From positions 2,838,472 through 2,902,471 of the forward strand of contig NW_027506872.1 of NCBI RefSeq assembly GCF_052324685.1: 64,000 bases of DNA. Direction: 5' to 3'. The translations under genes were made by a program, and so were the position numbers. The stretch is from Brachyhypopomus gauderio. Lineage: Eukaryota > Chordata > Actinopteri > Gymnotiformes > Hypopomidae. The notes beneath the pieces are model-generated. The model was not told the origin of the DNA, ran no database searches, and saw only the letters and a program-made list of their open reading frames with translations. Below, piece after piece: positions 46,860-57,908 of this stretch; within the stretch, counting starts at the first letter, position 1, and each line of letters begins with the position of its first letter.

Positions 46860-48262
46860 CAAATAACTTTAAAATATGTATAACATATGATTCCAACTTC
46901 TGAAGGGTGATTTACTGCTTTTTTGCATGCAAAAGTGGGATTGACACAAATTTGTCTTTGTATGGAATAACAAAGGCCTTCCCCTCTATTTGTCTGTCCA
47001 TGGACCAAATGTATGCCAAACATCGATGATGATAGTGGATATTGAAAGAATGGTTCATGCTGCTCAAATGTACTGTATGCAACATATACTTCATTCCTGT
47101 AAGACACAATATTTTTAACCTTAACAACTTTTCCCCCCAAATAAAGATGACAGTGAAGAGTGAGGTTGCCAGCTCTTTGTACTGTGTTGCACCACAGAAA
47201 GGTGGTGAAAGAGGACCAGAGGTGTGTTCTTTTGTCACCCTTGTCTTTTTCTCCATGCTGTCACTCCATGGCTTCTCTGATAGTCTCTTTACAATCTGAC
47301 TCAGAGGGCAGCTAGGTTTCTTAATGAGCTTTTTAATTTTATTCAGGTGGTTTTCATATTGGAAAGCACTGATGCTGTTGAGAGCACCATGGTTTTTTAC
47401 ATCTTGTGCAAGATGCATTATACCAGGGGTACTCAACTGGCGGACCGTGGTCCGGATCCGGACCCGAACGCAGTCCTGTCCGGACCCAATCTCATTCCTG
47501 ATTAACTGGATACGGACCAAATAAAAACGGAGTAATTATTTCAGGGCTATTGAAAAAACACTCTGTCACGAGTGTTACATTCAACACCCTAAATTGTGAC
47601 CTAAATTGTGAACATTGTAGGAGACAAATTTAGGGCCATACAACTCTCCAACATGAGACACAAAAAGACCCAATATGTCATTGGCGTAGCCCAAGGAGTC
47701 CTCGATCAGGCTATTATCGCTAAGTATGAAAATTCCCACAAAGCAGAAAATTTTCATACACTGCGGTGTGCAGTACATCTTACAATAATAATTGCCTAAA
47801 TTCTGTGGCTTTCCATCTGTCAATTTCTCTGAGAAGTCTACGTGCAAACTCTAGAGGCACGCAGCTCTGAGCACCCAGCAGTCGTTCTGTTAATAGATTT
47901 TGCTGAAACCCAGACAGCCTGCAAGTGAGAGGACCTAACTTCAGCCACAGGTGAAGAAGTCGCCACATGACACCTAGGCACACAAGGTGCATATAATCAA
48001 GAGGGAACCCAGATACCATTCCTGAAGATGTTCCTTCTAAAGGTGAAATGCCAAGGTGGTGATCTGAATCTCTTATTTTTGAAACTTTCATTGGTTCTGA
48101 GAGGCATGTCTCTGGTTTCTGACAACATGTCATTCTGTTGTCCATGTAAACTCCATTCTGTGTGCATTTCTCACAAATGTGTGACCTTTTACACATTTAA
48201 CAAAAGCACGTGCCGGTGCATCGCAAACCACAGAGGAGACCTTTCTTTGGTGGCATGCTGAA
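46860..48262 (-). pseudogene. Tnp2/CACTA-like transposase, broken
   Basis: Minus-strand pieces in order: CDAPARAFVKCVKGHT (48240-48190), CEKCTQNG, then FPLDYMHLVCLGVMWRLL and IDRWKATEFRQLLL (48196-47780). These are followed by ANDILGLFVSHVGELYGPKF and YNVHNLGHN (about 47730-47590), then MHLAQDVKNHGALNSISAFQ, YENHLNKIKKL and PLSQIVKRLSEKPW (47420-47260). This order fits the metazoan tnp2/EnSpm-like transposases. At least one frameshift (near 48185) and a foreign insert (47428-47575) break it. Superfamily assignment is from memory and moderate. Confidence 0.6.
47428..47575 (+). mobile_element. hAT/Charlie-like fragment inside the transposase
   Basis: CAGGGGTACTCAACTGGCGG...GGTCCGGATCCGGACCC is a common hAT end. 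It separates two adjoining parts of the transposase reading. Confidence 0.55.
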
Positions 48263-48374
48263 CTTCAATGACAAAAAATGTTAAGGGTTTCTGACTAGAC
48301 AAGACTAACATTAATGTTAGACAGTAAGGCCGTGTCCCAAACAGCACACTCTGGAACATTACATACTGCACTAC

Positions 48375-49112
48375 CAGTGTTGCAAATAACGCCGTTAAAA
48401 ATAACAGCGTTAGGTAACGGCATCATTTTGACAGTAACGGGATAATATAATTAATTCCTTTTCCTGTCGTTACAACGTCGTTGACATTACTGGTCATTAA
48501 AAGCGGTGCGTTACTATATACTGATATACTAACAGTAATACAAGCGGACCGCTGCCCAGGCTAGTGAGGAGTAACAGATCTCGATAGTTCACGGTTCTCG
48601 GTGTAACACCTGTTTAACTTAACAAGTCAGTAAGCGATTGGGTAAGGCAGCGTTATGGTAGCCAATCAGAGCCAGTGTTTTTACACGCGCGCCCCGAAAC
48701 ACACCAGTGACACGACACCAACGGAGAAGAGGCAGAAATGGCGAGTCAGGAGCAAGCCGAAGAAAAGTTAGCATTTTCAAGGTGGCGATATAAACATTAT
48801 TTAAGAAAATACTTGAAGTTCCTGAATGTCTACCAGACTGGGTATTTGATTTATTTAATTAAGAATAGAGGTTTTATTGTTAAGTTTACTTCTGTTGTGA
48901 ACAAACCAGTTGTCTCAGGTTGAGAGATTTTAATTTGATTTGATAGATGTAAATGCACTTTATATAGTGTAACTGTTTACTTTTGCTTTTTTTTTATTTT
49001 ATTTTTTACAAAGATTTGGGATTTTAAAATGTCCTTGGCATATATTCATTATTATTCATTGGCATATTACTTTTTTTTAGCTGTAATGCAAATAGTTACT
49101 TTCCCTGGTAAC
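48375..49112 (+). mobile_element. hAT element, deleted internally and cut by Tc1
   Basis: Left end CAGTGTTGCAAATAACGCCG with GTTACGGTAACG-type subterminal repeats. A coding start at 48738 (MASQEQAEEKLAFSRWRYKH) is the N-terminus of a fish hAT transposase but ends after ~60 codons. The right end is lost where the Tc1 element was inserted. Confidence 0.65.
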
Positions 49113-49114
49113 TA

Positions 49115-50662
49115 CACTGCTCAAAAAAATAAAGGGAACACTCAAATAACACATCCTAGATCTGAATGAATGAAATATTCTCATTGAATACTTTGTTCTG
49201 TACAAAATTGAATGTGCTGACAACAAAATCACACAAAAATCATCAATGGAAATCAAATTTATTAACCAATAGAGGCCTGGATTTGGAGCCACACACAAAA
49301 TTAAAGTGAAAATGTCCTTAAAACAAGTCAAAATGAGGCTCAGTATTGTGTGTGGCCTCCACGTGCCTGTATGACCTCCCTACAACGCCTGGGCATGCTC
49401 CTGATGAGGTGGTGGATGGTCTCCTGAGGGATCTCCTCTCAGACCTGGACTAAAGCATCCGCCAACTCCTGGACAGTCTGTGGTGCAACGTGACGTTGGT
49501 GGATGGCGCGAGACATGATGTCCCAGATGTGCTCAATCGGATTCAGGCCTGTGGAATGGGCGGGCCAGTCCATAGCTTCAATGCCTTCATCTTGCAGGAA
49601 CTGCTGACACAATCCAGCCACATGAGGTCTAGCATTGTCCTGCATTAGGAGGAACCCAGGGCCAACCGCACCAGCATATGGTCTCACAAGGGGTCTGAGG
49701 ATCTCATCTCGGTACCTAATGGCAATCAGGCTACCTCTGGTGAGCACATGGAGGGCTGTGCGGCCCTCCAAAGAAATGCCACCCCACACCATTACTGACC
49801 CACTGCCAAACCAGTCATGGTGAAGGATGTTGCAGGCAGCAGATCGCTCTCCACGGCGTCTCCAGACTCTGTCACATGTGCTCAGTGTGATCCTGCTTTC
49901 ATCTGTGAAGAGCACAAGGCACCAGTGGTGAATTCGCCAATCCTGGTGTTCTCTGGCAAACGCCAAGCGTCCTGCACGGTGTTGGGCTGTGAGCACAACC
50001 CCCATCTGTGGACGTCGGGCCCTCATACCATCCTCATGGAGTCGGTTTCTAACCGTTTGTGCAGACACATGCACATTTGTGGCCTGCTGGAGGTCATTTT
50101 GCAGGGCTCTGGCAGTGCTCCTCCTGTTCCTTCTTGCACAAAGGCGGAGGTAGCGGTCCTGCTGCTGGGTTGCTGCCCTCCTACGGCCTCCTCCACGTCT
50201 CCTGGTGTACTGGCCTGTCTCCTGGTAGCGCCTCCATACTCTGGACACTATGCTGACAGACAATGCAAACCTTCTTGCCACAGCTCGCATTGATGTGCCA
50301 TCCTGGATGAGCTGCACTACCTGAGCCACTTGTGTGGGTTGTAGAGTCCATCTCATGCTATCACGAGTGTGAAAGGACCACCAACATTCAAAAGTGACCA
50401 AAACATCAGCCAGAAAGCATAGATACTGAGAAGTGGTCTGTGGTCCCCACCTGCAGAACCACTCCTTTATAGGCGCTTTTTATAGGGGTTTTGCTAATTG
50501 CCTCTTATTTCTACCTGTTGTCTATTACATTTGCACAACAGCAGGTGAAATTGATTCACAATCAGTGTTGCTTCCTAACTGAACAGGTTGGTTTCACAGC
50601 CAAGTGTGGTTGACTTGGAGTTATATTGTGTTGTTTAAGTGTTCCCTTTATTTTTTTGAGCA

Positions 50663-50665
<3 letters not shown>
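49115..50665 (-). mobile_element. Tc1/mariner element, 1551 bp
   Basis: Inverted ends (C/T)ACTGCTCAAAAAAATAAA with GGGAACACT following; TA on both sides (49113-49114, 50666-50667). This element family is widespread in fish. Its right end lies in a (TA)n tract. Confidence 0.92.
49439..50401 (-). pseudogene. Tc1/mariner DD34E transposase with one nonsense codon
   Basis: The frame most likely starts at [20 protein letters not shown], 15 codons inside the longest ORF. Paired helix-turn-helix at the N-terminus ([20 protein letters not shown], then [10 protein letters not shown]), a GRRR hook between them, then the DDE core: [16 protein letters not shown] and NPIEHIWD, with 34 residues between the second Asp and the Glu. 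A TGA at 49439-49441 stops translation; the same frame continues for ~34 family-like codons (EEIPQETIHHLIRSMPRRCR). The catalytic triad is intact, so the truncated protein could still be tested for activity. Confidence 0.9.

Positions 50666-50732
<67 letters not shown>
50666..50732. repeat. (TA)n microsatellite
   Basis: Pure AT dinucleotide between Tc1 and the hAT. Confidence 0.95.
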
Positions 50733-50735
<3 letters not shown>

Positions 50736-50893
50736 TGGTGGGACTTTAACGCGTTAATTTCGATTAATTAATTACAGGAAAATTAACGCACTAAAAATAT
50801 TAACGCATTTTAACGCATGAGACACTTTTGCACCGTGGAATGTTTCTCCGTGCACGAGTTCCAGACATACAGATTATATGGACGCACAATTAG

Positions 50894-51112
50894 ATGAGCA
50901 TGATGCAGATGACTGAAGAGGCTACGCTGGTGGATGGGAAATTTAAATATAAGAAACTTCCAGATGGAAGTACAAACAAAAATAGTGTTATTTGCACTTT
51001 ATGTAGGAAGGAGTTCGCTTATCACAGGAGCACTTCCACCCTTCGTTACCACACCAACGCAAAACATGTTGGGGCTAACGCGCAGGTCAGTAATGATCAC
51101 TTAGCCACTTAG
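50894..51112 (+). pseudogene. hAT transposase BED zinc-finger exon
   Basis: MSMMQMTEEATLVDGKFKYK leads to a full BED finger: C-x2-C in VICTLCRKEF and STLRYHTNAKH. Unlike the sister copy the Cys codon is intact. A GTCAGT donor-like site follows at 51086. The core domain (51600-51800) is out of frame. Confidence 0.75.
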
Positions 51113-51232
51113 CTGCTAATTGTATTCCTAGTACGATATGGTGAACAAACGTCCGTATTTTCCGGGACATGTCCGTATTTCACATCCTGTCCCGGGCGTC
51201 GCGGGTTTTTTTTAAGTGAGGAAATGTCCTGG

Positions 51233-51336
51233 GGTGAGTTTCCCAAAACGTTCTTAGCGCTAAGTACTTCGTAACCTCGTTCTTACGTACGAGGTTAAGA
51301 TGTACTTAGCGCTAAGAACGTTTTGGGAAACTCACC
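51233..51336. mobile_element. 104-bp palindromic MITE with CCTGG target duplication
   Basis: GGTGAGTTTCCCAAAACGTT...AACGTTTTGGGAAACTCACC, almost a perfect hairpin. Flanks CCTGG at 51228-51232 and 51337-51341; the sister hAT at 6621-6640 has the single empty site (GTCCTGGTTTTT). Confidence 0.92.
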
Positions 51337-52148
51337 CCTGGTTTTTAAATTACCTTCATTGGACCATTAAGACTGGATTAAACTTTCGCGAGTGACCGTC
51401 GCGTGCGACTCCGCACGCGTTTATACGTGACGCGTCATATTATTTACAGTGTTGTTCGCTCTCTGTGGTCGAAGCTAAAGGCTTACAAGAAGCACAGCAA
51501 ATTGTGTCAACTGATGCAAGTTAAGAACTGCCGTCCAGAAAGACAATGTCGAAGAAAATCCAGCAGCTGTATGATGAGGAAAGGGAAGTAAAACAGGTTA
51601 TTGTGAAGAAACAAATGTGGCTCTGACTGGGGATCACTGGACCTCTGTTAGCAACAAGAATTATCTTGGTGTCTGTGACAGCTCATATTATAGATGATGA
51701 AGATCCAGTCATTTGCTTTGAGCATGCAGAAGACCACTTATAGGCACTATGGAGATCCCTGTGGCAGAGGCCTGGGAAATTAAAGAAAAATATACCATCT
51801 AAAATGGTATTAAAAAACATCTTCTGATTTACTTCAATTCTTCCAATATCCTGAGCAAAACTTCCAAAATTAAACAACATTTTTGGTCAGAATTTCCAGT
51901 GTTCTGAACTGTTTTTTGCACTCATCTATTGGTCTATGTAGTAGACTGGTGGAAAAATAAACAAGATGTTGAAGTTTATGATTATGTTCATTGATTCATT
52001 CATCATTCAAACTTAAATTAATATTTCTCATGTTAAATACTGAAATGCGATTAAAATGCGATTAATTTCGATTAATTAATTACAAAGCTTCCGATTAATT
52101 CGATTAATTTTTTTTTGATCGCGTCCCACCCCTAATATATATATATAT

Positions 52149-53253
52149 TAGGGCTGGGTATCGATTCAAATTCCAAGAATCGATCCGATTCCGATTCTGA
52201 AGATTAAGAATCGATTTAATCCGATTTAATCGATTCGATCCAATTCGGGGTTTAGTGTTATTAAAAATGTATTTATTTGAGCTGTTTCCTGACTATGTAC
52301 AGAAGCAACATGTTAAAACTAGTATTATATCAATATTAATCAGCAAATAGTTACTGGTAGTTGGTAGTTACTGATGGCTGGAAGACTGGTGAAAAGGGTA
52401 ATCATAAATCTACCTTCAAGAAAGGTAATCCAGGACAATAAACAGAGGACCTTTGAGGTGTCTATATCTGCAACAGTGGACTCCTACTGGGACACTAACC
52501 ATTGCATTATTATTATGATTGAAATAATTAAGAAGTCACCCAAAAGCTGTTGCTACCAAATGCATTTTTATTTTAAAAGTGCTCACACTTAATAAACTGA
52601 AAGTATAAAATGTAAACGTGTATTTTTCTTTAAAGAATATAATAACAGAACTGTCACGTTACGGTCCCCGACCCCTCCCTGCGTCTACTCGTCTGCGTAT
52701 CTCCGCGGGTGCGGGTGCATCTTGTGATAATCCTCACCTGTGACTCGTCTCGTCATCACGTGGGGTTTATGTGGTTTGTCTATTTAATGTGTGTTCGCGC
52801 AGCGTCCTGTGCTCGTCGTTGTTTGAGTCACACATGTTCTATGTAAACGTGTTTTATGTGCGCTGTCTGCGCTTCGGTAAATGTAATAAACGTAACGATT
52901 TGGAAAGTGCAAAGGATTCTGTCTCGTCCATCGCCTTGCGCCCAACGTTACAAGAGCATTTTAAGTTTACACTGGGTAAACTGTCAGTGACATGGACTAA
53001 ATGTAAATAGTCACTGACACTGGATAAACTGTCCTTCTGTTTTTAGATTGCCGATTTGACTATCGTCGTTACCGTCAGTGTCCGTCGCCATGTTGTTTTA
53101 CAGTTAGTTAGACCGTGCACGCCTGCTTGAATTCAGTGACGAGGCGGGGGTAAAAGTTCACAAAAAAATCGATCTTTGGACGTACGAATCGATAATCAGA
53201 TCATCATATGCGAATCGATTCTGAATCGGAAAATCGATTTTTTCAACACAGGC

Positions 53254-53256
<3 letters not shown>
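52149..53256 (+). mobile_element. hAT-like element (TAGGGCTGGGTATCGATTC end)
   Basis: Opens TAGGGCTGGGTATCGATTC and closes TTTTTTCAACACAGGCCTA with CGATTC-rich subterminal parts on both sides, flanked by (TA)n. It contains a solo LTR at 52652-52952 and no transposase. Confidence 0.7.
52652..52952 (+). mobile_element. Solo LTR, 301 bp
   Basis: TGTCACGTTACGG...CCAACGTTACA with AATAAA at 52885-52890. Flanks AGAAC and AGAGC (4 of 5 match). Confidence 0.75.

Positions 53257-53322
<66 letters not shown>
53257..53322. repeat. (TA)n microsatellite
   Basis: Third stretch of the same TA tract, after the hAT-like element. Confidence 0.95.
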
Positions 53323-53325
<3 letters not shown>

Positions 53326-53329
53326 ATTA

Positions 53330-53390
53330 ATTAATTGAGCTGAGCCCCGGATCTTTACATACCCAGGCAACGCCCCTGGTTAAGAGTAAT
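53330..53390 (-). repeat. Transposon end CAGGGGCGTTGCCTGGGTATG, inverted
   Basis: Inverse of 40068-40130. The 53391-53518 stretch that follows shows no gene. Confidence 0.6.
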
Positions 53391-53804
53391 GCTGGCCTTT
53401 CACATAATGGCCTTAGAATCGTTTTACTTTCCCAGACAAATTTGCAGTGTCGGAATAAAATCAAGAGTTTTTATGAAGTCCCGTCATCTCGATCGATGGA
53501 TGTAAGGCGGTCAGGATGTGTCACGTCTGGCTCCGCCCCCTTTCTTGTAACTCGTTGTTATCACGCCCCCCCCCCCCCCCTGTCCAGCTGTACTGTGTTA
53601 GCTAATCTTGGTTTTCAGTAAGTGTGTGTATATATACATCCTATGTCTCTACTTACCTTCGGGCATCATTACTCTAGCTCCTGGTTATACTTTGTCTTGG
53701 TTGGTCTTTGATTACCTTCAAGTTTTCTTACAGTTTATGTCTCTCTCCCTTTTTCTGATACGTGGTGTTTTGGGTTTTCGGTATGTTTGGTCTCTGTGTT
53801 GTGT

Positions 53805-54098
53805 AACGTGGTTTATGTTAAGGGTTTGGTTGAGTGCGTGTTGCTTGTTCATGTAGTTCGATAACGTGGTTTATGTTACAGGTTTGTCTAGAGCGCGTGT
53901 TGCTTGTTCGTGTAGTTCTATGACGTGGTTTATGTTAAGGGTTTGGTTGACTGCGTGTTGCTTGTTCATGTAGTTCGATAACGTGGTTTATGTAACAGGT
54001 TTGTCTAGAGTGCGTGTTGCTTGTTCGTGTAGTTCTATGACGTGGTTTAAGTTAAAGGTTTGGTTGAGTGCGTGTATCTTGTTCATGTACGGTCCCTT
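53805..54098 (+). repeat. 59-bp tandem repeat with 118-bp higher order
   Basis: Units start at ACGTGGTTTA: 53805, 53864, 53923, 53981, 54040. Two unit types alternate (GGTTTGGTTGA and GGTTTGTCTAGAG), so the real period is about 118 bp. Arm L breaks off inside this array. Confidence 0.9.
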
Positions 54099-54207
54099 GT
54101 GCTTTTAGTACGTTCTCTTAGTTCTGTTTTGTATTTAGATTTCGTGTTCGTGTATGGTTGTTTCTTGCATCACGTGTGCCTGTTCATGTCAATGTATACT
54201 ACTGTAA

Positions 54208-55718
54208 TGGCGCATTTCCACTAGGGCCTGCTTGGCGCGGTACGGTTTGATTCGCGACGGTTTGTGAGTGTTTCCATTAGTACCAGGACCCGTTTAGCCG
54301 GTACTTTCAGGTACTATTTTCGTACCGACTCGCTCGAGGTTCTAACCGTTCCGAAGCGGTACAGTTCTGTGACGTGGAGGGACAGCATGACACTGATTGG
54401 CCAGGGAGTGTCGTCACAGGTTGCGTCAGGAGAGCGACTCCTCCGCTATGCTATGGACTCCTCAGCCATTTTTAAAACCCAAGGAGCGAAGTCTGTTCCC
54501 TAGTCAAACGCCGAGGTACAAACCTTTCTGTTAATAATCAGCGATCAAAAAATTCAGGGCGAACTGGACGGGGCCACTAGAAATGCAAAGGTTTTTAGCG
54601 AGGTTTGCGCGCTAATGGCCACTCATGGCTACCAGCGGTCCGTTCAGCAGTGCCGGTCGGTCCAAGGTAAAAAAGCTTAACGCGATTACCAGGCGGTGAA
54701 GGACCATAACGGACGCAGCGGAGCAAACCGCAAAGACTGGAAATGGTTCCAGCAAATGGATGTCATATACGGTCACCGGCCAGTAACGGAAGAGAAAACG
54801 TGCTGGACACGACAATGTCGGTGCTGGAGGCCACGGAGAATGGTGAGTGTATTGTGATTACTAGGCTCGTAAAAGATGTAATATGAACGCATCTATTGTA
54901 AACGCAGGAATTTAGAGCTGTGTTTGTAGTTAATGTTACCACCACAGTCACTACTGTACAATAGCTAGCTCTTAGCCTTGCTAGTTGCTAGTTAGCTGTA
55001 GCCATAGCAGCGATGACGTGCTACACAGTTTGTGCAGTTACGCTATATTGTTGTTGCTTTCACGGGAATACTTGTGTTTAATATTTGTTATTTTTTACGT
55101 TCAAGATTCCCCTTCCACTGACGAGGCGAGCGGAGTTGACGGAAAATGTTTCCTTCAACCGGGCTTTCCTCGGGGTGCTTGGCGAACTTGTGAACACCAT
55201 GCGAGACAGACGCCAGTAAAAGCACACAGTGTTGCTTGTAGTACTATAAATATTTATTTCATATAAAGCTATACGTATATATTTGCTTTTTGCACTTTTT
55301 TAAACTATAACTATATTATTTACATATGTTGTACTTTAAATATCTATATTTCATAATAAAGTTTGATTGTATGACTGATGCTTTTTATGCAAAGTGTGTT
55401 CAGCCTGTTTGAGTAATACCAAATTATTATCAATAATTAGAGCAACCACATACAATAATGAAGATAAAGATAAATAAGATACAATAATGCTATTTGTTAA
55501 GGGGTGTTGTGCCGGTGTTGTGGTCGCATACAAATGCCGGTGTTGTGGTCGCATACAAATGATGTCACGACACTACAACCCGCGCGCCAACAGCGACTCC
55601 ACCCACATTGGGGTGGTTCACCATTGTAATGGAAACACAACGCGACCGTACCGTTCCGTTGCGAAGCGACCCGTATCGAACCGTACCGTGCCAAGCAGGC
55701 CCTAGTGGAAATGCGCCA
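54208..55718 (+). mobile_element. Harbinger-type element, complete, 1511 bp
   Basis: Terminal inverted repeats TGGCGCATTTCCACTAGGGC. TAA duplicated at 54205-54207 and 55719-55721; the truncated LTR in arm L keeps the single TTA (25924-25926). Only the Myb/SANT gene is inside, no DDE nuclease. Confidence 0.95.
54453..55219 (+). pseudogene. Harbinger Myb/SANT-like protein, second copy
   Basis: Exon 1 54453-54842, exon 2 55106-55219. Same reading as 1597-2397. It shares the TAA near the end of the SANT domain and has a further TAG at the first tryptophan position (SVP-stop-SNAEVQTF). C-terminal exon intact. Confidence 0.7.
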
Positions 55719-55984
55719 TAAGTTGTGCTCTTGTGTTTAGTCCAGTCTAGTGCCTTTGTTGTTTCCACTGTCTTGGAGTTTAAGTGTGTGTACTCTATTC
55801 GTCATGCCTCGTCGTTCGCGTTCTACTTGCGTGTCCTCAGGCAAGGTAGAACGCGTAATAAACTCTATGATTGTACAGTCTGCTTCGCAAATGGGTCCGC
55901 CCCTTGATGATACTACAGCCCCACCGTTACAGGATGGATGTAATAAGTCTGTGATTTTCTCATCTTCACAAATATGGAGGACAA

Positions 55985-56270
55985 AACATGACATAAAAAT
56001 AAATAAATACATGTACAAATAAATCAGTATATACATAAACATATAAACGAATAAATAAATAAATGCACAAATAAAGTATTAAATACATTAATATATAAAT
56101 AAATAAATGTACAAATAAATCCTTAAATACATAAATAAATGTATTTATTTCTGTATTTCTATATTTATCTATGTATTCATTTATACATTTATTTATTTAT
56201 TTCCACGTGTATTTATTTATTTATTCATTTATTCCTGTATTTCCACATTTATTTATTTCTGTATTTCTGC
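55985..56270. repeat. Foldback of AAATAAAT simple repeats, arm T copy
   Basis: Inverse of 25375-25665. Confidence 0.75.
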
Positions 56271-56412
56271 GTTTGTGTGTTAATGAGGTGAGCGGTGCTA
56301 GCCACACTCTAAAGCACAATTGGTGAGCCGGTGAATCAGACAAAAGCAACCGATTTCTTACAACTCGAACGTTAAGTGACTCTACTTGGTGATGCTATCC
56401 TTCAATTAAGCA

Positions 56413-56815
56413 ATGGCTTCAAGTGGGAGACCACTGGCAGATCTTCTGCGGGATGTTGCAAACCAGCTTGAAAACAGTAAGTTTCTTCTGTTTGTTTCTC
56501 AGGTATAATAAACATTTCGATCTGAAAACATTACATTAAAGTGATTCACAAAAAGCTTAACGGCTGCTATATTAATCTAAACTGATCAAGCTAACTGGAG
56601 TTCAATATTTTGTGTAGCATCGCCCGCTACCGCAGCCGCACCAAATCCGCCTGCCACGTTATCGAAAACCATGACATAGTCAGGGGACCATTTCTGAAAA
56701 GTGCTTCCATTAATACTTTTGCGGACATGTCGGGGTACAAGATGAGAACCTATTATTTTAGTCAGAAGGGACACACAGGTGAAATTCTAGAGTGGTTGTC
56801 AGGCTGAAAAAATGT
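56413..56815 (+). pseudogene. Two-exon gene fragment (MASSGRPLADLL...), arm T copy
   Basis: ATG at 56413 opens the exon MASSGRPLADLLRDVANQLE with a clean GTAAGT donor. The next block follows a TTTGTGTAG acceptor near 56618; in the joined frame it meets a TAG after about 20 codons. See 24842-25242. Confidence 0.4.
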
Positions 56816-56834
56816 TTTTATGACTTTTATGAGT

Positions 56835-57505
56835 AGGGGTGGGTATCACTACTGATTTCCCAGTTCGATTCGATTCCGATTCACAAGGTCCCCATTCAAT
56901 TTGATTTTCGATTCAATTCGATTTTCGATTCAATTCGATCCGATTCAATATCGATTCTTGTAGGGAAATTTCAGTTACAATAAAAAGTGTAGTTTGAATG
57001 TGAAATGTTGTAATGATACAAGGAACACTCAAACTTTATTAAAATGTATTTAGATATTAGTGGTTATACTGTGAACAACAATTAATGCCCACTTCCACGT
57101 AGCTCCTTTACCAGAAAATGCATTGAAAGCGGTTTTGAACAGCCTTTTAAAGTGCAAATTAAGTTTTAGTTTTTTTTTTGTTTACATGTAACAAAAACGT
57201 TTATGAACATAGTTCTGTATATTGTAAACATTAAGGTCCAAAAACTAAGATTTATTCGTGACTGCTTTGTGACGTCTTAGAAATTGTCAATTTTTTCTGC
57301 AAGAAAAGGAGCTGATCAACATGTTGAGGAGTGAGACAGCTCCTTTGTGCAGTAACAATATTGCCATCTGTTGAGAAAACTTCACAGCTTTATACCGTAA
57401 TCGTAATCGCGGTGGCTCCGCCCGTGCACTGTTGCTTCACGACAACAGTGTGAAGCATGTACATACCTATTACACTCTGGGAGATAATAGAGCTTGAACA
57501 TCAAT
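56835..57505 (+). mobile_element. Non-autonomous hAT-like element, arm T copy
   Basis: TAGGGGTGGGTATCACTAC start. Inverse of 24165-24836. Confidence 0.55.
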
Positions 57506-57537
57506 AAAAATCAATATCCGCCTAAAGTGTACCACAG

Positions 57538-57750
57538 GGTTGCCAACTCTCACGCATTGAGCGTGAGACACACGCATTTGACCGCTTTCACACGCTCTCA
57601 CGCCACACTTCCGATATCTCACGCCGAGAAAAAAAACCTAGTTTATTTACCTATGATCCATATCTATGATTCAGTGAGTTAATGGTTCGCTCTGGCGCCA
57701 ACCACTGGCGATCGATCGATCACGATATAACACTTAATTTGTGTCCATTT
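57538..57750 (+). repeat. CAGGGTTGCC repeat, arm T copy of 23917-24132
   Basis: Same boundaries as the L copy; a few base changes. Confidence 0.75.
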
Positions 57751-57908
57751 TACGTTCGCCACCATGTCCACATTTTCAGTCAAAGTCCTGAACAGGGATT
57801 TAACAGAATAGTTTGTGGTTTAATTTTGTTAAGAAGCATCACATGAACAGGAAAATTATTATTTTTGAACATAATATGATACATATGATAATGTGATGTG
57901 GTTACCCG

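Larger units (their letters stand above)
50733..52134 (+). mobile_element. ZBED-type hAT element, second copy
   Basis: TAGTGGTGGGAC...GTCCCACCCCTA, 1402 bp, flanked by ATATATAT in a (TA)n tract. Sister of 5840-7471. Internal parts are deleted. Confidence 0.9.
53519..55931 (+). mobile_element. Solo LTR (899 bp without its insert), 5-bp target GGATG
   Basis: TGTCACGTCTGGCTCC...CCCCACCGTTACA; GGATG at 53514-53518 and 55932-55936. AATAAA at 55857-55862. It holds a 59-bp tandem array (53805-54098) and a Harbinger insertion (54208-55718). A truncated duplicate is at 25714-26089. Confidence 0.88.

Noticed and set aside
48375-53390. One large hAT spanning the Tc1 and following elements
   Set aside because: Ends belong to different families and the intervening TA tracts show separate insertions.
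53608-53856. 82-codon hydrophobic ORF
   Set aside because: Inside the 899-bp LTR and its tandem array; no homology or conserved start.
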